Positions 24,939 through 34,923 of a DNA stretch of 64,000 bases are shown here, piece after piece. A program made the translations under genes and the position numbers. The notes below the pieces were generated by a model. The model did not search any database, was not told the DNA's origin, and saw only the letters and a list, made by a program, of their open reading frames with translations. Origin of the DNA: GWE2-51-13 sp942492825 (GTDB lineage: Bacteria > Bacillota_I > Bacilli_A > Erysipelotrichales > Erysipelotrichaceae); the NCBI GenBank assembly GCA_942492825.1, contig OW818635.1, forward strand, positions 1,364,001 through 1,428,000, written 5' to 3'. Numbering within the stretch: the first letter of the stretch is position 1; each line of letters opens with the position of its first letter.

Positions 24939-25815
24939 AGTTTTTCATGGTGTTGAATCGGAAGATACACAAACCTAATAAAACAAGAATACTGGATGCC
25001 AGGTAAACCGTCATCAGTCCGTCATTGAGTACCGTGGATTGAATCGTCAAATCGATCCCCTGTAAGATTCGGTATTCAGTAACAACTTGCGTCGGCGCAT
25101 TGGCGAAGAGTTTGGCGATCAAATCATTCATGAAGAGATGACGTAACAGACTGGCACCTTGCGATACCGGAATCAAATTACAGATATCTTGAATGATCCG
25201 TGGCATGATTCCCATCGGCATGTACGCACCGGTCACAAACCCGATGATCGTGCCGATGATCGTGGATATCAATGAAAACACCGAATCCGAACGGACAAAC
25301 GAAATCACGAAGAGAAATAACAGTCCGGACGAAAGAACGAGCATGATGATGATGCCTAGCGCTTTCAAGGAGGTCAACAGATCCAACCAAGAACCGCCTT
25401 TGATCGATATCAGGATCTGACTTGCGATAAACAGGAACACTGAGATCGTCAAACTGATGATCAACGTTGAGAAGAGATACCCCAGAATCAACTGCCAACG
25501 ACGGATCGGCGCGACCATGAAGTCATTGAAGACCTTGCGTTCGCGATCTTGTACCATGCGACCTAACGCACCGAGGGATAACGTGACGGTACTGACCGCG
25601 ACCAACCCACTCATCATCCATGCATAAACCAACGCTTCGACTTCGGGGAAATCATTGCCTACGATCGATTGGATGTTTTTGACTTGGACATCCCCTAAGA
25701 AGAGGACATAGAGTCCGAGGATGATGAAGACCGAGAGAAACGAGAAGAAAACTTCGCTACGATTGCGCAAAAAGAGTCTGATATTTCGCAACGTCAATTG
25801 GCCGATAGTTCTCAT
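24937..25815 (-). CDS. ABC-2 type exporter permease (DrrB-like)
   Basis: A 292-residue membrane protein with about six helices and the ABC-2 layout: a long first loop (residues 40-60), then helices near 65, 110, 150, 180 and 265. It starts RTIGQLTLRNIRLFLRNR, a typical amphipathic lead. It overlaps its ATPase gene by four bases. The pair probably exports a drug, lipid or peptide. The substrate is unknown. Confidence 0.85.
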   Translation of the reverse strand: MRTIGQLTLRNIRLFLRNRSEVFFSFLSVFIILGLYVLFLGDVQVKNIQSIVGNDFPEVEALVYAWMMSGLVAVSTVTLSLGALGRMVQDRERKVFNDFMVAPIRRWQLILGYLFSTLIISLTISVFLFIASQILISIKGGSWLDLLTSLKALGIIIMLVLSSGLLFLFVISFVRSDSVFSLISTIIGTIIGFVTGAYMPMGIMPRIIQDICNLIPVSQGASLLRHLFMNDLIAKLFANAPTQVVTEYRILQGIDLTIQSTVLNDGLMTVYLASSILVLLGLCIFRFNTMKN

Positions 25816-26738
25816 GCGGCATCCTCCCCACGGATTGCGCGTCCTGTGAAAGCGAGGAAAACCGTATCCATATCCCCGTCCTTTACCTCAAACGATTCGA
25901 TTTCCGCATCCAGTTCACAGAGAATCGGTAAGGAATCTTTGCTTTCTTTCAAAACGACTTCGACGATATTCCCGTAAACCACAGGTGTCATCCCGCGTGT
26001 CGAAACAAACTGTACCACTTTCCCCACATCCTTCACGACCATTTTTAAATTGGTCGGCGCATATTCGCCTTTTAAGGTAGTCGGTGAGTCTAATACCAAT
26101 AACTTTCCATAATCGATGATCGCGACACGATCGCATCGCGCCGCTTCTTCCATGTAATGGGTGGTCATGAATACCGTTGTCCCATGATCACGACGAAGTT
26201 CTTCGATCGCATCCCAGATTTTCGTGCGTGTCTGCGGATCCAGTCCGGTTGTCGGTTCGTCGAGAAACAGGATTTTCGGCTTGTGGATAAGAGCGCGTGC
26301 GATATCCGCTCTGCGCCGCTGACCTCCCGATAGTTTCCCGTAAGGACGTTTCAGGAAATCCGTAAGTCCGCATAATTTGGATAATTCGCCGATCCGTTGT
26401 TTGGTTTCGGCGGATGTGAGTTGGTAGAACGATGCACGACTGATCAAATTCTCCTCAACCGTCAGTAAATCATCCAAGAAGGCGTTTTGAAAGACGACGC
26501 CGATGCTTTTACGGATCTTTTCGTCATCTTTACCTAAGCGGTATCCGTTGATTGTGATTTCGCCATCGGTTTTAGGTAGAATGGTGCAGAGAATGTTGAT
26601 GGTGGTCGACTTCCCAGCACCGTTGGGTCCGAGAAAAGCGAAAAGTTCCCCCTCGTTTACCGTTAGGCTGAGTCCGTTGACCGCTGTCAAATCTCCATAG
26701 TTCTTGATCAATGATTCGATGCGTAAGATTTCGTTCAT
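25812..26738 (-). CDS. ABC exporter ATP-binding protein (DrrA-like)
   Basis: A 308-residue ATPase. Walker A GPNGAGKST is at about residues 38-46, the Q-loop in VVFQNAF, the signature LSGGQRRRADIARAL, Walker B ILFLDEPTTGLD and the H-loop in MTTHYMEEA. The C-terminal 80 residues are the DrrA-type extension. AAGGAGG lies nine bases before ATG. All catalytic residues are intact, unlike PstB further on. Confidence 0.93.
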   Translation of the reverse strand: MNEILRIESLIKNYGDLTAVNGLSLTVNEGELFAFLGPNGAGKSTTINILCTILPKTDGEITINGYRLGKDDEKIRKSIGVVFQNAFLDDLLTVEENLISRASFYQLTSAETKQRIGELSKLCGLTDFLKRPYGKLSGGQRRRADIARALIHKPKILFLDEPTTGLDPQTRTKIWDAIEELRRDHGTTVFMTTHYMEEAARCDRVAIIDYGKLLVLDSPTTLKGEYAPTNLKMVVKDVGKVVQFVSTRGMTPVVYGNIVEVVLKESKDSLPILCELDAEIESFEVKDGDMDTVFLAFTGRAIRGEDAA

Positions 26739-27113
26739 GAAGCATCCTCCTTGTAACGAAATGCCGGAATGAACCCGTTTTCATTGTATCGTTTCTTTTA
26801 TGTGAAAGAAAGTACAAAGTAAAATATTTTCTTGAGTGCATAATATCTTCCCATTATCGTATGAATTTAGCTGAATACTCACAATGTGTGCACACTCCCG
26901 TTTCTTGTTTTGAAGCAAAAATTATGATATTCTTTGTTTAATCAGGTTCAAGTAAACGAAATCCTACCGTTATATATAGTCATTTTCGTTTTTTTCATGT
27001 TTCTATCGATAATTCTGTCATTGAGGTAACGAGCACTTTAGGGGGTGTTATTTCCATTTGGCTTGAACATGAATCCTCGCATGAGATTGCTCAACACAAA
27101 GGAGTTGAAATCA
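26739..27113. other. Intergenic region between ABC operon and secreted protein gene
   Basis: A 375-base AT-rich region between divergent genes. It holds a 10-base palindrome GTGTGCACAC (26886-26895) and weak promoter-like boxes, none convincing. No small gene or structured RNA was recognised. Confidence 0.5.
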
Positions 27114-28319
27114 ATGAAGAATTTCTCGCGGATTATTCTATCCATTTTGTTGTTTTTCGCATTTTTGACTCCGATATTCGCTAAGAACGAAAGTCAAAAA
27201 GTCTATCATGATACTTCATCTTACTTCCAAATCTATGATGCTGTTGATGGTAAGGAATTCTATTTTGGGATTGATAAAACAAATGAAGATCCTTTGATTT
27301 ATCGCGTCCATTATTTAGTTATGAGTCAGACAAACAATTACTTTTCCTATGACATGTTTACTTCTGAAATTTCTACTTTCCCATTCTCCGGGCCTTTGGA
27401 TTCGGATTTGTCACTTTCGCTTTGCGTAACCGGGGAAGAACAAGGATACACGTACAACTACGAAGACGGGACGGAAATTAGCTACGTAATTCCTAATGCG
27501 GAGAAATGTATCGATTTAGCCCTTACATTTCAGTCGCAACAATCGGGTTCCTTTCTGAATCACGAGCGTTCAACGGATCTTGGAAAGAGTATTTACAAGT
27601 CCAGAAGCGCGTCATATGATTTCTTAGCCGAAGGCACGATTGCGGATTTTATGTTAAATGGTTCATATGCTCAAATTTATCAATCAACAATCATGTATGT
27701 TTATCCTCAATCAAATGAAATGATAAAGAGATTTCTGACACAGATTTCACAGGTTGGATCACCATTTCACTTCAAATCAAATGGATATTCGCTCGATGCG
27801 TTTAACGAAATGATGGATTCAAGCGAAGATCCGATTCGTTACATCTCTATAAATGATAACGATCCTAAGGATGAGATGATCCAAATCACGATGGAATCAC
27901 TTCTTTTCAATGACATCGGCGAGTCTGTCGGTTCGACGGAGTTCACTGCCAATGTCCCCATATCAGCTCTATCTCTTGCGAAAGATGAATCTAGCGCAAC
28001 GTTGGACATCCATGCTTATGGATTGAGTATTGATCGTATCTATAATTTCGAGGTTAAAGCGGATGATCCGAATCCGGATCCTGAACCTGTTCCTTACGAA
28101 GATGATCACATGATTCATTTGGTATGGGAACTATCATTTCAATCCACAAATCGAATCATCAATCGCAATGTGTACGTTGATGGAAGGACTATGGGAATTT
28201 CACTATACAATCGTTATGCCGGACTGACTAGCGGACATATTGATGATATTGAAGTCGATCAATGGATCGGCACAATGATGTCGATGCGTGATCACACTAA
28301 ATATTTTCCAGTCGAGTAA
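27114..28319 (+). CDS. Secreted protein of unknown function, 401 residues
   Basis: Residues 1-23 are a clear signal peptide (MKNFSRIILSILLFFAFLTP, cleavage likely after IFA). The mature part is acidic, rich in S, T, N, Y and D, and looks beta-rich, with no motif I recognise. A PNPDPEPVP linker near residue 325 separates a last domain of about 75 residues. ATG at 27114 has AAAGGAG nine bases upstream, and the in-frame start at 27045 has none. Base composition looks more AT-rich than its neighbours, which may mean recent acquisition. It is monocistronic with its own terminator. Confidence 0.75.
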   Translation: MKNFSRIILSILLFFAFLTPIFAKNESQKVYHDTSSYFQIYDAVDGKEFYFGIDKTNEDPLIYRVHYLVMSQTNNYFSYDMFTSEISTFPFSGPLDSDLSLSLCVTGEEQGYTYNYEDGTEISYVIPNAEKCIDLALTFQSQQSGSFLNHERSTDLGKSIYKSRSASYDFLAEGTIADFMLNGSYAQIYQSTIMYVYPQSNEMIKRFLTQISQVGSPFHFKSNGYSLDAFNEMMDSSEDPIRYISINDNDPKDEMIQITMESLLFNDIGESVGSTEFTANVPISALSLAKDESSATLDIHAYGLSIDRIYNFEVKADDPNPDPEPVPYEDDHMIHLVWELSFQSTNRIINRNVYVDGRTMGISLYNRYAGLTSGHIDDIEVDQWIGTMMSMRDHTKYFPVE

Positions 28320-28335
28320 CACAATCGAGTTACAT

Positions 28336-28384
28336 AAAACCGAACTCTTTCAATCGATATCGCGAATAGAGTTCGGTTTTCTTT
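28336..28384. terminator. Strong bidirectional terminator
   Basis: Thirteen perfect pairs, AAAACCGAACTCT (28336-28348) with AGAGTTCGGTTTT (28368-28380), serving the secreted-protein gene and the converging reductase. Confidence 0.9.
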
Positions 28385-28436
28385 TGGTTTCTCAAGTTTT
28401 AAGAAATTTTGAATAATCCTATTTATACCATAAATA

Positions 28437-29510
28437 TCACTTTGAAGAGATCGAAGTAATACCGGAAATCATGACCCATTTACGCACCCAAAGGACATAC
28501 ATTCCCGGAGATTTGATCCATTTCCCAAGAATCGATATCCGCACTTTCAACATATGCCGATTAAAATGACGAGTCGCTTTCGCGGTAGGTCCATACTTTT
28601 CAATCGATCGTGCGCATTGTCGGGCGGTTTTCAGTGTGTAGCTGTATCCTTCGGCCGAGGTCGGGCTAATGGCACCGGAGGCTTCACCGATGATCGCAAT
28701 CCGATCGGAACCGAAGAACAGATGTGCGAAGCGTGTCGGTCGCGCGATGAAAGCTCCTTCGCGTCGAATGGGATTCTTCAATTCGATATCACATTCTTGG
28801 TCGATCTTTTGCTTTAAGATCTCGAACTTCGCATTGACTTGATCATTGATTTCGAGCGCACTACCGACGATGATTTCGTTCTTTTTTTGGATGATCCACG
28901 AATAATAATCCGTGATCGATGAATCGAAGATCCCGTAATAGGCAGGATGATCGCTTGAGGTATTGAAAATTTCCTGAATGGATACATACATTTTCATCGA
29001 AGGAATGTCGGGGAAGCATGTGGATCGAACGAAAGACTGGGCTCCATCAGCTGCGATGACGTACTTTGTTTCGATATAGGACTCTTTTTTATTGGTACGA
29101 AGATTTAAGCGAATTTGATCCGCATTTATTTCAATCGCAATGACTTGGGTCTCAAACCGTTTTTCCACCTTTTGGGGAATCGCATCGATCATCCATCCTT
29201 CGAACTTAGATCGATCGACATTGATGTATTCACGACGATAATTACGTGACAATTTGGCATCGAAATCGTACGTTTTCACCGTATGAAACTGCGGATCCAC
29301 TTTTATGTGAGTTGGGATCTGAATATTCATCGCAGAAAATGCTTGTTGGGCATGCGAGGAAATCAACCCACCGCAGGATTTTCGGTGATTCGACGTTAAA
29401 AGCATCGATCGCTTATCGATGAGACAGACATTTAGATTCGAATTTTTCGCAAGTTGCGATGCGCAATGCGCTCCAGCCGGACCACATCCGATAATAACGA
29501 TATCGTACAT
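28437..29510 (-). CDS. Geranylgeranyl-reductase-type FAD oxidoreductase
   Basis: A 357-residue flavoprotein. The Rossmann motif DIVIIGCGPAGAHCA is at residues 3-17, CGGLI near 52 is typical of the geranylgeranyl reductase/CbrA group, and the second FAD motif IAIIGEASGAISPTSAEG lies near 275. It may reduce isoprenoid double bonds or a lipid-linked substrate. ATG at 29510 follows AAGGTAAGG; an extension to 29645 would cross the lysS terminator. It is not in an obvious operon. Confidence 0.8.
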   Translation of the reverse strand: MYDIVIIGCGPAGAHCASQLAKNSNLNVCLIDKRSMLLTSNHRKSCGGLISSHAQQAFSAMNIQIPTHIKVDPQFHTVKTYDFDAKLSRNYRREYINVDRSKFEGWMIDAIPQKVEKRFETQVIAIEINADQIRLNLRTNKKESYIETKYVIAADGAQSFVRSTCFPDIPSMKMYVSIQEIFNTSSDHPAYYGIFDSSITDYYSWIIQKKNEIIVGSALEINDQVNAKFEILKQKIDQECDIELKNPIRREGAFIARPTRFAHLFFGSDRIAIIGEASGAISPTSAEGYSYTLKTARQCARSIEKYGPTAKATRHFNRHMLKVRISILGKWIKSPGMYVLWVRKWVMISGITSISSK

Positions 29511-29576
29511 TGTTACCTTACCTTGTATCTTCTCCATTGTATCGGTAAACCAGTGAAAGTCATAGCCGAAATCGAT

Positions 29577-29605
29577 AAAAAAGAGTAACCCTTTTGGGTT
29601 ACTCT
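29577..29605 (-). terminator. Intrinsic terminator of lysS
   Basis: AGAGTAACCC pairs with GGGTTACTCT around four bases and is followed by six T on the minus strand. The lysS stop codon (29599-29601) lies within the stem. Confidence 0.92.
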
Positions 29606-31095
29606 GCGGTACGATGACGCATATGCGGAAACAAGATGACTTCACGGATGGTTTCGCTGTTTGTCAGCAACATAACCAAGCGATCGATCCCGATGCCCAG
29701 ACCGCCGGTCGGAGGCATCCCGTATTCCAAGGCTTCGACGAAATCGACATCCATCTCGTTGGCTTCGTCGTTTCCGAGTTCCTTTTCGGCCATTTGCGCT
29801 TCAAAGCGTTGACGTTGGTCGATCGGATCGTTGAGTTCCGAGAACGCATTGGCGTACTCGCGACTGTCGATGAAGAGCTCGAAACGGTCGGTGAAACGCG
29901 GATCTTGCGCATTCTTCTTTGCGAGCGGCGAGATTTCGATGGGGTGACCGTAGATAAAAGTCGGCTGTTCCAGTGTTTTCTCGGCGAATTCTTCGAAGAA
30001 CAAGTTGACGATGTGACCGAAGGAAGCCTGATGTTTGGCCACATTGATGTGATGTTGCTTGGCTAAATCCAAGGCTTCATCCAAACTTGCGACCTTAAAG
30101 AAATCGACACCGATGGCTTCGCGGATCGAATCGACCATATGAAGTCTGCGATACGGACCTTTAAGTTCGATGGTTTTTTCGCCCCAAGGTACGCTGGTAA
30201 ATCCCAAGGTTTCCATGGCGACAGACTCGATGCAATCTTCAACCGTCTTCATCATGCCTTCCATGTCGGAATAGGCGATATAGGCTTCTACCGTTGTGAA
30301 TTCAGGGTTGTGGCGAGCACTCATGCCTTCGTTGCGGAAGAGACGGCCGATTTCGTAAACACCTTCCAAGCCGCCGACGATTAAACGCTTCAACGGTAGT
30401 TCGGTCGCGATACGGAGATAGAAATCCATATCCAAGGTATTGTGATGGGTGACGAAAGGACGTGCCGCGGCACCGCCGAGAATCGGCTGTAAGACCGGCG
30501 TCTCGACTTCGATCAGTCCGATGCCATCGAAATAGTGTTGTAGGGCACGGATGATGCGAGGACGAGTCATCGCGATCTTCTTGGCGTTTTCATTCACGAT
30601 CAGGTCGACATAGCGACGACGATAGCGTTCTTCAACATCCGCCAATCCATGGAATTTATCCGGTAAAGGACGTAAAGCTTTCGTTAAGTGCGTGTACTTG
30701 GATGCCTTGATGGAGAGTTCTCCATGGTTGGTGCGGAAAATCGTCCCTTCGATCCCGACGATGTCGCCAAGGTCGGCAAAAAGGAAAAGTTCAAATTCCA
30801 ACTCAGTCAAGGTATCTTTGCGTAGATAGACTTGGATTTGACCATCACGGTCTTGGAGATGCATGAAACCTGCCTTCCCCATATCGCGTTTGGTCATGAT
30901 GCGTCCTGCGATGACCGCTTGGACATTCATCTCTACGAGTTCTTCTTTGGTTTTTTCACCATAGGCATCGAAAATCTGTTGGCTGTGGTGGGTCGGGTAA
31001 AATGCATTCCCAAAGGGATCAACCCCCATCGCGGCTAAGTCTTCGGCTTTTTTGCGTCGAACAAGTTCTTGTTCGCTAAATTCGATTTCGTTCAT
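29599..31095 (-). CDS. lysS: Lysyl-tRNA synthetase, class II
   Basis: A 498-residue enzyme charging tRNA-Lys. The OB-fold anticodon domain covers residues 55-145. Class II motif 1 lies near 190, motif 2 around FRNEGMSARHNPEFTTVE, and motif 3 GLGIGIDRLVMLL near the end. ATG at 31095 overlaps the dusB stop (ATGA) and follows AAGGAAG. The longer in-frame start at 31125 would lie inside dusB. No T-box leader is present. Confidence 0.97.
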   Translation of the reverse strand: MNEIEFSEQELVRRKKAEDLAAMGVDPFGNAFYPTHHSQQIFDAYGEKTKEELVEMNVQAVIAGRIMTKRDMGKAGFMHLQDRDGQIQVYLRKDTLTELEFELFLFADLGDIVGIEGTIFRTNHGELSIKASKYTHLTKALRPLPDKFHGLADVEERYRRRYVDLIVNENAKKIAMTRPRIIRALQHYFDGIGLIEVETPVLQPILGGAAARPFVTHHNTLDMDFYLRIATELPLKRLIVGGLEGVYEIGRLFRNEGMSARHNPEFTTVEAYIAYSDMEGMMKTVEDCIESVAMETLGFTSVPWGEKTIELKGPYRRLHMVDSIREAIGVDFFKVASLDEALDLAKQHHINVAKHQASFGHIVNLFFEEFAEKTLEQPTFIYGHPIEISPLAKKNAQDPRFTDRFELFIDSREYANAFSELNDPIDQRQRFEAQMAEKELGNDEANEMDVDFVEALEYGMPPTGGLGIGIDRLVMLLTNSETIREVILFPHMRHRTAE

Positions 31096-32108
31096 CGTGA
31101 CACTTCCTTTTCCAAGAACGTCCAATCGTCGTTGACGAGGGCGTTTTCATAATCCTTCACTATTCTATCAAATTGAGCGTAATCCGTCATCTGCGAAATC
31201 ATATTCTTTACCGCATGACTTCTTGGTAATCCCGTCAAATACCACGCAAAGTGACCGCGCATTTCTTTCATGGCGACATTTTCGCCCTTTAAATCGACCA
31301 AACGTTGCGCATGGCGACGTGCGGTTTCGAATTTGTGTTGTAAGGTGATCGGCTCAACGGATTCATTATTTTCCAGGAATGCGACCAATTCTTCAATCAA
31401 CCAAGGATTCCCCAAAGCTCCGCGGCCGATCATGATGGCATCGACACCGGTTTTCTCCAACATCTCCCGAGCGCTCTTCACATCGGTGATGTCTCCGTTT
31501 CCGATAACCGGAATCCTGACGGCAGCCTTGACCTTGGCGATTTCTTCGAGGTTGACTTGACCGGAGTACATCGCCGCACGGGTACGCCCGTGAACGGCGA
31601 TCGCGCTGGCTCCGGCGGCTTCCAGAAGCCTGGCCATCGCGGGGGCATCCAGGGATTGATTGTCCCAACCGATGCGGATTTTACAGGTAACCGGTTTTTT
31701 GACGTTGGCGACGATCGCTTTGACGATGGCTGCCGCATGTTCGGGGGTTTTCATCAACGAAGATCCACCCGAACCTTTTACGATTTTTGGGACAGGACAT
31801 CCCATATTGATATCGATGATATCGCAATCGGTTTGCGTGTCGAGATAAATCGCGGCTTGAACCATCGAATCGATGTCTTCTCCGAAAAGTTGTAAGGATA
31901 TGGGATGTTCACTGGGATCGACATGACACATTTCCAAAGTCTTCTTATTTGAATAGCAGATCGCCTTGTCTGAAATCATCTCGCTATAGACCAATCCGAC
32001 CCCGAATTCTTTCGCGATCGTGCGAAAGGCTGGATTGGAGATGCCAGCCAAGGGAGCGAGTATGACTTGATTTGGTATCACTACATCTCTGATCTTCCAA
32101 GATCCCAT
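31092..32108 (-). CDS. dusB: tRNA-dihydrouridine synthase
   Basis: A 338-residue flavin enzyme that reduces uridines in the tRNA D-loop. The start has the family stretch LAPLAGISNPAFR. NMGCPVPKIVKGSGG holds the catalytic cysteine, and VHGRTRAAMYSG and GRGALGNPWL are FMN/tRNA motifs. It overlaps hslO by one base and lysS by four, as in the Bacillus block hslO...dusB-lysS. Confidence 0.95.
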   Translation of the reverse strand: MGSWKIRDVVIPNQVILAPLAGISNPAFRTIAKEFGVGLVYSEMISDKAICYSNKKTLEMCHVDPSEHPISLQLFGEDIDSMVQAAIYLDTQTDCDIIDINMGCPVPKIVKGSGGSSLMKTPEHAAAIVKAIVANVKKPVTCKIRIGWDNQSLDAPAMARLLEAAGASAIAVHGRTRAAMYSGQVNLEEIAKVKAAVRIPVIGNGDITDVKSAREMLEKTGVDAIMIGRGALGNPWLIEELVAFLENNESVEPITLQHKFETARRHAQRLVDLKGENVAMKEMRGHFAWYLTGLPRSHAVKNMISQMTDYAQFDRIVKDYENALVNDDWTFLEKEVSR

Positions 32109-32977
32109 TAGCTTGTCACCAACATACCCGCCAGTTCGGCTTCCGCGAAATGATAGGTCGTATTACAGAAGTGACAGGTGATTTCACATCCGTGATCTTC
32201 ATCGATCATTTCTTGGATTTCACTCTTTTCCAACGTTTTCAAAGCATCCGCCATGCGATCTTTACTACAGTCGCAATGAAAATGTAATTCACGCGTCTCA
32301 AGGATTTTGACTTCGTCGAAAAGCACGGTTGCGATTTCTTCCGGAGTCATCCCATCCGCAAACATCGCGGATATCGGACGTAAGTTTTCCGCGATATGTT
32401 CCGCCATCAAAATGTCGGCTTCGCTGGCGTTGGGCATCATCTGGATCATCAAGGCACCGGCGGATTTCACGGATCCATCGGTATCGATCAGAACACCCAA
32501 CGAAACAGCCGAAGGTGTTTGTTCGCTGACCGTGAAGTAATAGGCGAAATCTTCCGCGATCTCACCGGTTTGTAGGGCGACAGTCCCTGTGAAATCGCTT
32601 TTAAGGTTACGGTCTAAAATGACTTTCAACGTGCCGTCGTTGCCGACAGCACGTCCGACATCCAACTTCTTCGTAGTCTCGTTAATGAAATGTACATCGG
32701 GATTTGCGACGAATCCACGCAAAGCACCGTTTCCGTCCGCATCGACCATGATCGTTCCCAAAGGACCGCCACCGTTGATTTGAATGGTGACTTTTTCGTC
32801 TTTGCCCTTAAGGTTCGCACCTAAAAGCGCTCCGGCACTCAGTGTTCTTCCCAACGCGGCAGCCGCAGTCGGTGCGCACTTATGACGACGTACCGCTTCC
32901 GCGACCAACTCCGTCGTCTCCGCAACAAAAATCCGTATAGCGCCTTCGCTTGCCAAGGCTTTGATCAGTTTGTCCAT
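32108..32977 (-). CDS. hslO: Redox-regulated chaperone Hsp33
   Basis: A 289-residue holdase activated by oxidation. The four zinc-binding cysteines are visible near the C terminus as FHCDCS and CHFC. The N-terminal region ALGRTLSAGALLG is conserved. ATG at 32977 follows GGAGGAAA. The open frame upstream to 33007 runs into the ftsH terminator and is not used. Confidence 0.95.
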   Translation of the reverse strand: MDKLIKALASEGAIRIFVAETTELVAEAVRRHKCAPTAAAALGRTLSAGALLGANLKGKDEKVTIQINGGGPLGTIMVDADGNGALRGFVANPDVHFINETTKKLDVGRAVGNDGTLKVILDRNLKSDFTGTVALQTGEIAEDFAYYFTVSEQTPSAVSLGVLIDTDGSVKSAGALMIQMMPNASEADILMAEHIAENLRPISAMFADGMTPEEIATVLFDEVKILETRELHFHCDCSKDRMADALKTLEKSEIQEMIDEDHGCEITCHFCNTTYHFAEAELAGMLVTS

Positions 32978-32995
32978 GATTTCCTCCGATTGAGT

Positions 32996-33019
32996 AAAAC
33001 ACCCCAAGAATGGGGTGTT
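32996..33019 (-). terminator. Stem-loop between ftsH and hslO
   Basis: AACACCCC (32998-33005) pairs with GGGGTGTT (33012-33019), followed on the minus strand by only a short T run. Probably a partial terminator lowering hslO-dusB-lysS read-through. Confidence 0.6.
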
Positions 33020-33024
33020 ACGAC

Positions 33025-34890
33025 TTATGCTTGTACTGGCTCAAGACCCGATTTAAGAACAACATCGCGAACCGGTCTTCCTTCGACGATGTCTTCGATT
33101 TGATCGCTGGTCAAGGTTTCATATTCCAACAAAGCTTCGACGATCTTATCCATTAACTCGCGATTGTCCGAAATCAGTTTCGTCGCGGTTTCATAACACT
33201 TGTCGATGATACGACGAACTTCTTGGTCGATTTCGAATGCGACCTGACCGGAGTAATTCGCTTGCGTCGCATAATCGCGACCCAAGAAGACATTCCCTCC
33301 GCGATGTTCGTACTGGATCGGTCCCAGTTCGCTCATCCCGTATTGCATGACCATGTCACGCGCGATTTGTGTCGCACGTTCGATGTCGTTGGAAGCACCG
33401 GTCGTCATTTCGTCATAGACGATGGATTCGGCGACCCGTCCTCCAAGCAATCCGGTGATGGTGGCCATCAAATCTTTCTTCGTATGTAGGAACTTCTCTT
33501 CGCGCGGGGTCATGAGGTTGTATCCTCCGGCCGTTCCACGCGGGATGATCGTGACTTTTTGAACCATATCCGAGTTCTCGAGTTTCAATCCGATGATCGT
33601 ATGTCCGGTTTCATGGTACGCTACCATTTTCTTTTCGCGTTCCGAATACGTCCGTGATTTTTTGGCCGGTCCCATGATGACGCGATCGATCGCTTCATCA
33701 AGATGTGCCATCGTGATCACTTCGGACTCGTCGCGAACCGCAAGGATCGCGGCTTCGTTCAGGACGTTTTCAAGATCGGCTCCCGAGAATCCGGGCGTAC
33801 GTTTCGCCAATCCTTCCAAGTCGAGATCCGGTCCGAGTTTTTTATTGCGGGCATGGACTTCGAGAATGGCACGGCGACCTTTACGGTCAGGCAAGGAAAC
33901 GGTGATTTGACGGTCGAAGCGACCCGGACGCAAGAGTGCCGGATCCAAGACATCAGGACGATTAGTCGCGGCGACGATGACAATCCCGGCATTATCCGTG
34001 ATCCCATCCATCTCGACCAACAATTGGTTCAAGGTTTGTTCGCGCTCATCATGTCCACCGCCTACACCGGTGCCGCGTTGGCGGCCGACGGCGTCGATTT
34101 CATCGATGAAGATGATACACGGCGCGGTAGCTTGCGCTTTTTTAAACATATCACGGACACGGCTTGCGCCGACCCCGACGAACATTTCAACGAAATCCGA
34201 ACCCGAGATCGAATAGAACGGTACATCGGCTTCCCCGGCGACCGCTTTCGCCAACAAGGTTTTTCCGGTTCCGGGAGCCCCGACCATCAGGACGCCTTTC
34301 GGGATACGAGCCCCCATCCGGGCGAATTTTTTCGGGTTTTTGAGGTATTCGATCAATTCCTTCATTTCTTCTTTTTCTTCGTCACAGCCGGCGACATCGT
34401 CGAAACGCACTTTAATATTGCCTTCCAATCGAGCTTTGGATTTACCGAACTCAAACGCCTTGTTTTGTCCGCCTCCGCCGTTCATCCGTGTCAACAAGAA
34501 GAACGCGAGTCCGCCAAACAACAAGAACGGTACGACCGTACTTAAAAAATCGACCCAAGGATTGGACGCATTTGCGTCGATGACCTTATATTCGGCCGAA
34601 CTGGCATAAATGGCTTCAACCAAACTATCGGTTTGGCTTTCGGTATTGGGGATGGTCAAGGTATAGGCGATCGAATCGCCTTTACTGTCGAGGTAAGTCC
34701 CAGTGACATTGACGACCGCGTTACTAACGGTCACTTTCGCTTCCGCGACCTTATTTTTAGCTAATAGATCCAGGTAAGCTGAATACGTCATTTTTTCGAC
34801 CGATGAATTCATGTTCATGGTCAAGAGGCTAAAAATAGCCAACGTGACGATCAGATACGGGATCAGACTTACGATCCGTTTATTACGCAC
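33025..34890 (-). CDS. ftsH: ATP-dependent membrane zinc metalloprotease FtsH
   Basis: A 621-residue AAA+ protease that degrades misfolded membrane and regulatory proteins. Helices at 8-25 and 117-134 bracket an extracytoplasmic domain. Walker A GAPGTGKT is at 204-211, Walker B IIFIDEIDA near 259-267, and the zinc site HETGH at 426-430. The start codon is GTG with AAGGAG upstream. It lies between hpt and hslO, the usual Bacillota order. Confidence 0.97.
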   Translation of the reverse strand: MRNKRIVSLIPYLIVTLAIFSLLTMNMNSSVEKMTYSAYLDLLAKNKVAEAKVTVSNAVVNVTGTYLDSKGDSIAYTLTIPNTESQTDSLVEAIYASSAEYKVIDANASNPWVDFLSTVVPFLLFGGLAFFLLTRMNGGGGQNKAFEFGKSKARLEGNIKVRFDDVAGCDEEKEEMKELIEYLKNPKKFARMGARIPKGVLMVGAPGTGKTLLAKAVAGEADVPFYSISGSDFVEMFVGVGASRVRDMFKKAQATAPCIIFIDEIDAVGRQRGTGVGGGHDEREQTLNQLLVEMDGITDNAGIVIVAATNRPDVLDPALLRPGRFDRQITVSLPDRKGRRAILEVHARNKKLGPDLDLEGLAKRTPGFSGADLENVLNEAAILAVRDESEVITMAHLDEAIDRVIMGPAKKSRTYSEREKKMVAYHETGHTIIGLKLENSDMVQKVTIIPRGTAGGYNLMTPREEKFLHTKKDLMATITGLLGGRVAESIVYDEMTTGASNDIERATQIARDMVMQYGMSELGPIQYEHRGGNVFLGRDYATQANYSGQVAFEIDQEVRRIIDKCYETATKLISDNRELMDKIVEALLEYETLTSDQIEDIVEGRPVRDVVLKSGLEPVQA

Positions 34891-34923
34891 TCGCGTTCAC
34901 ACTCCTTCGATGAGACGATGCCA

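Noticed and set aside
31096..31125. T-box leader before lysS
   Set aside because: lysS starts inside the dusB stop codon, so there is no leader of its own.
33703..34545. 280-residue plus-strand frame opposite ftsH
   Set aside because: It is a mirror of ftsH codons, has no ribosome site and no recognisable protein features.
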